Assembly (NCBI GenBank): GCA_023428515.1
Contig: JAEYXI010000264.1
Location: forward strand, 1-8,206
DNA length: 8,206 bases
DNA from: Pseudomonadota bacterium
GTDB lineage: Bacteria; Pseudomonadota; Alphaproteobacteria; Rhizobiales; Rhizobiaceae
Direction of reading: 5' to 3'
Made by a program: the position numbers and the translations under genes. This document shows, piece by piece, positions 7,101-8,206 of the stretch (its first letter is position 1; each line of letters begins with the position of its first letter). The notes under the pieces are model-generated. The model made no database searches and had not been told where the DNA came from. It was given only the letters and a program-made list of their open reading frames with translations.

Positions 7101-8206
7101 ACCACCTTGACGCCATCAGCATAGTCATCCGAGTTGATGGTGAGCGTCGTGGTGTGGAGATCGGCGCCCGCCGTCGTACCGGAATGCGTGCCGATGTAGC
7201 GCACGGTGATCTGCGCGCTGGCTCCGGCTGCAACCGTCGTCGGGATTGCGCCGACGATCTGGAAGTTCGTGGTGTCGCCGAGCACGATCGAACTGATGTT
7301 CAGCGGCGCGAAGCCGTCATTAGCGATGGTCAGCACGGCCTCGTTACGGAAGCTCTGCTGGGCATTGGCCGGATTGTCGATGCTGGTAAACACCAGACGT
7401 TCGTCGGCCGCCGCATCGTCCAGGCCCGCAAGCCTTAGATCCTGGCCGAAGCCTACCGGCTGCACGCCTTCGATGACGAAGGTGTTGTCGTTGTAGTCGT
7501 AGTTGATGCCGGTGTAGTCCATGATGCCGAGGAAGACGTTCGGGATGACGTTGCCGTCCTCGTCCAGCGCCTGGAATATCTTGACTGTGTGGCCCTGCTG
7601 CGCGCCCGGCACGATGACGCCACCGGTCGGGTTGAGGCGCGGGTCGGTCGACAGTCCGGCGACACTGATGCCGAACACTTCGTTGCCAGCCCAGCCGTCC
7701 GCAATGTCGGCGCGGGTGAAAGTCCGGGTTGCGAACGTTGTGTCATTGCTGACATTCGGCAGGAGGCGCTGGTTATCCGTGCCTTCATGGTTCCAGAACG
7801 TCGTGCCCTGGCCCTTATTGCCGGGATTGTGGATGCCAATCGTCGCGCCGCCAGTGCCGTGATAGGCCGAGAGCTGCGTGATCTTCGCCGAGGTATAGCC
7901 ATCGGCGATTTGCCAGTACGGCGACAGCACCTCGGTGACGTCGGTCTTGGCGAAGACGTCGTTTGTGCTGAGCGTCGAATTCTCGCCGCCGCCGAGCAGC
8001 GACAGGCCTTCGATGACATTGCCGAAGCCGAAGATGCGCCAGATCTCATTGACGTTGGGCTCATGTCCCCCTTCGTCGCGCGCCTGCCAGAAGCCGCGCA
8101 GGTCGATGGTGGTGACCGGATCGTCGGCATCGTTTGTGACCAGCGTTAGCTCGCCGCTGAAGATCGTCGACGTGCCGTTCACGTTCGAGGTCGGCGGTGT
8201 GTAGGC
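4151..8206 (-). CDS. Large modular carbohydrate-binding protein (ASH/malectin/three CBM6 domains), probable type I secretion substrate; 5' end outside window
   Basis: The frame is open to the window edge, so the start lies upstream; the GTG at 8182 is only an internal valine codon. 1351 residues are visible (numbered from the edge). Order: end of one ASH/choice-of-anchor-D Ig-like segment (1-45); module A ending YDYNDNTFV (58-245); complete ASH segment (~250-372); module B ending YDYNDHMFV (393-578); Asp/Asn-rich TSP3-like calcium linker (589-617); malectin-like domain (~624-786, with GVNFGG, TYWNAPGMRQFDVTVNG and AVTIYEY); three CBM6-type modules (~795-955, 959-1128, 1129-1290) with GGQGVAYND and GEWLEYT/GEWVEYT; and a Pro/Asp-rich tail ending GYDLVV. 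Malectin and CBM6 folds bind sugars, so a surface or extracellular polysaccharide-binding role is likely. I see no catalytic domain and no RTX GGxGxDxxx repeats. An acidic residue followed by hydrophobic residues at the extreme C-terminus is known from protease-type T1SS substrates, and exporter genes follow directly. Domain calls are firm for CBM6, good for malectin and moderate for ASH. Export by the neighbouring transporter is inference. Confidence 0.88.
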   Translation of the reverse strand, partial: AYTPPTSNVNGTSTIFSGELTLVTNDADDPVTTIDLRGFWQARDEGGHEPNVNEIWRIFGFGNVIEGLSLLGGGENSTLSTNDVFAKTDVTEVLSPYWQIADGYTSAKITQLSAYHGTGGATIGIHNPGNKGQGTTFWNHEGTDNQRLLPNVSNDTTFATRTFTRADIADGWAGNEVFGISVAGLSTDPRLNPTGGVIVPGAQQGHTVKIFQALDEDGNVIPNVFLGIMDYTGINYDYNDNTFVIEGVQPVGFGQDLRLAGLDDAAADERLVFTSIDNPANAQQSFRNEAVLTIANDGFAPLNISSIVLGDTTNFQIVGAIPTTVAAGASAQITVRYIGTHSGTTAGADLHTTTLTINSDDYADGVKVVQLAGLAQEFSENGSEPTVEQIVEAFGYGTDMAQGELAGGGAVETIGDEVLMPYMQRLDNARPVEVIQMAAFLQQNNVARLGFHGLNSSTVTNLFAQDDQDYQTVSPNPHVAGSGAGTGVARGTINQSTPFGLYISVDGRPTYASWTDPEANEIDPNFGNLVDNNEGHLVRFFQALDADGNVIEGTYIGIQDYPGAGNYDYNDHMFVVKNVKPYELTAAEDANNDGINDALQNDADGDGTVNFFDPNSNPPGGGNEKGDFVVGVNFGGGAIANDPVLGVPLLAQTNPRVTITGSVTAAAGTDVASNPNGANAVAGSAFKTYEDGTNWTAAITVPNGTYVVVLHTQETYWNAPGMRQFDVTVNGQQVINNLDPFVTAGGGDKPLAFEALVTVTDGKITIHATADIDNAALNAVTIYEYDPPSTGDGQEPFGPNPFVVDADGVTIDASQYDEGGQGVAYNDAAGLQGGTNGGRTGSSVESTSAGDVGWIAGGEWLEYTIDVDNAGAHNLSLLLANGDGPGRSAVISFYRPGESTPYATSASIANPQTANWSTFVSRSGGTINLEEGEQIVRVTFNGGSQDFRSFSIMPNTPPAAQTPFGGTAPGFTNGTLIVDATNFDEGGQGVAYNDNAGLDGGNTTLRPGRAVEFVGTGNDIGHVKPGEWVEYTINVPTSGIYTFSANAKTPVTGATIAVSLNGVTALGTVTLADGHAGGSSFGSAAFAQTSSISIPLTAGIQTLRLTFDGPLASNGYVLDLASFTLQAPSGQTPFGGTAPVLDDDGLTIDGIDYDNGGQGVAYNDAAGLQGGTNGGRAGSAVEVTSAGNIGWIGSGEWLEYTVNVTEAGPYAFNLSMALGDAGGPNRSVTATFTTGSNVETVTVNTPRTGTWTNFQDTQDAIVDLPAGITVVRLTFNGGSQDLESFTLEPAGPAALAASTFAAPEQDDPMSLFFSRMADFFDDLPDWLDPDDTPDDPGPPPQDPIHGYDLVV
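4340..5815 (-). repeat. Three tandem CBM6-type modules in the substrate gene (about 5815-5345, 5332-4826, 4822-4340)
   Basis: Each module is about 155-170 residues and begins with a shared linker (GQEPFGPNPF, QTPFGGTAPGF, QTPFGGTAPVL), then GGQGVAYNDxAGLxGG and a GEW(L/V)EYT core. Modules 1 and 3 are much more alike: both have NGGRxGSxVExTSAG, GWI, and a final FNGGSQD. Module 2 has lost the GWI tryptophan (it reads GHVKPGEWVEY) and has a different second half. At DNA level 5691-5713 and 4680-4702 are identical over 23 bases, and the surrounding ~110 bases are very similar. The module boundaries are my estimates from the linkers. Confidence 0.8.
6357..6442 (-). other. TSP3/dockerin-like calcium-site linker in the substrate protein
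   Basis: This stretch encodes two consecutive Asp/Asn loops, DANNDGIND and DADGDGTVNFFD, then DPNSNPPGGG. The DxNxDGxxD and DxDGDGxxxxxD spacing is that of thrombospondin type 3-like calcium loops. It sits between the last YDYND module and the malectin-like domain, where such loops usually act as rigid, calcium-dependent spacers. Calcium binding is inferred from the residue spacing only. Confidence 0.6.
6473..8206 (-). repeat. Tandem protein repeat: two ~335-residue units (ASH segment + YDYND module), first unit truncated by the window edge
   Basis: Unit 1 covers about 8206-7466 and unit 2 about 7465-6473. Matching landmarks recur in the same order. In unit 1 these are LTLVTNDADD, EPNVNEIWRIFGFG, the LLGGGE block, VKIFQALDEDGNVI and YDYNDNTFVIEGVQP. 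In unit 2 they are LTINSDDYAD, EPTVEQIVEAFGYG, the LAGGGA block, VRFFQALDADGNVI and YDYNDHMFVVKNVKP. FGFG to FGYG is about 335 residues and YDYND to YDYND about 331, so the period is regular. Sequences of the form VRxxxxxDxDGxVxxxxY...YDYND...VxNVxP are familiar from bacterial malectin-containing and choice-of-anchor proteins. The first unit is already in mid-ASH at the edge, so more units may lie upstream. Confidence 0.75.

Noticed and set aside
5141..7438. Long open frame on the plus strand (765 codons) opposite the substrate gene
   Set aside because: It is antisense to a gene with clear domain motifs. Its translation is rich in Arg, Val, Ala, Gly and Asp without recognisable motifs, as expected for the mirror frame of a high-GC gene.
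8180..8182. GTG as start codon of the large protein
   Set aside because: The frame continues open to the window edge, and the residues on both sides belong to an ASH-type strand seen again in the second unit, so this is an internal codon of a truncated gene.

Overview
The window looks like part of a high-GC alphaproteobacterial chromosome or accessory replicon, probably from the rhizobial group (Bradyrhizobium/Rhizobium relatives). This rests on base composition, codon choice and the PrtD/PrsD-like character of the exporter; no sequence here fixes the genus. All four supported genes lie on the minus strand and form one apparent type I secretion (T1SS) locus.

Reading in the direction of transcription (right to left), 8206-4151 holds the last 1351 codons of a very large modular protein whose N-terminus lies outside the window. 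It has two tandem units, each an immunoglobulin-like ASH/choice-of-anchor-D segment followed by a module ending in YDYND. These are followed by a short aspartate-rich calcium-site linker, a malectin-like domain, three CBM6-type carbohydrate-binding modules, and an acidic tail ending in DLVV. It has no visible catalytic domain and no RTX nonapeptides. I infer that it is the secreted substrate of the exporter encoded downstream.

A strong stem-loop with a short U-run (4109-4144) follows the substrate gene. A leader of about 125 bases with small repeats and palindromes comes next. Then come a PrtD-type ABC permease/ATPase (4024-2282) and a HlyD/PrtE-type membrane fusion protein (2292-979), which overlap by 11 bases. 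The MFP stop codon directly abuts the start of a 197-residue protein (978-385) with a coiled-coil stretch and a single C-terminal membrane anchor. Its function is not known to me, but the TGA-ATG junction makes it an integral part of the operon. No outer-membrane TolC-type channel is encoded here.

Positions 1-384 hold no gene I can support. That stretch and the small tail-anchored gene have visibly lower G+C than the substrate gene.

Model: the substrate is made in large amounts from its own transcript. The terminator limits read-through into the exporter genes. The ABC protein and MFP, with an external TolC-like channel, export the carbohydrate-binding protein to the cell surface or medium, where it could bind polysaccharide. 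The last gene may be an accessory or regulatory inner-membrane factor.
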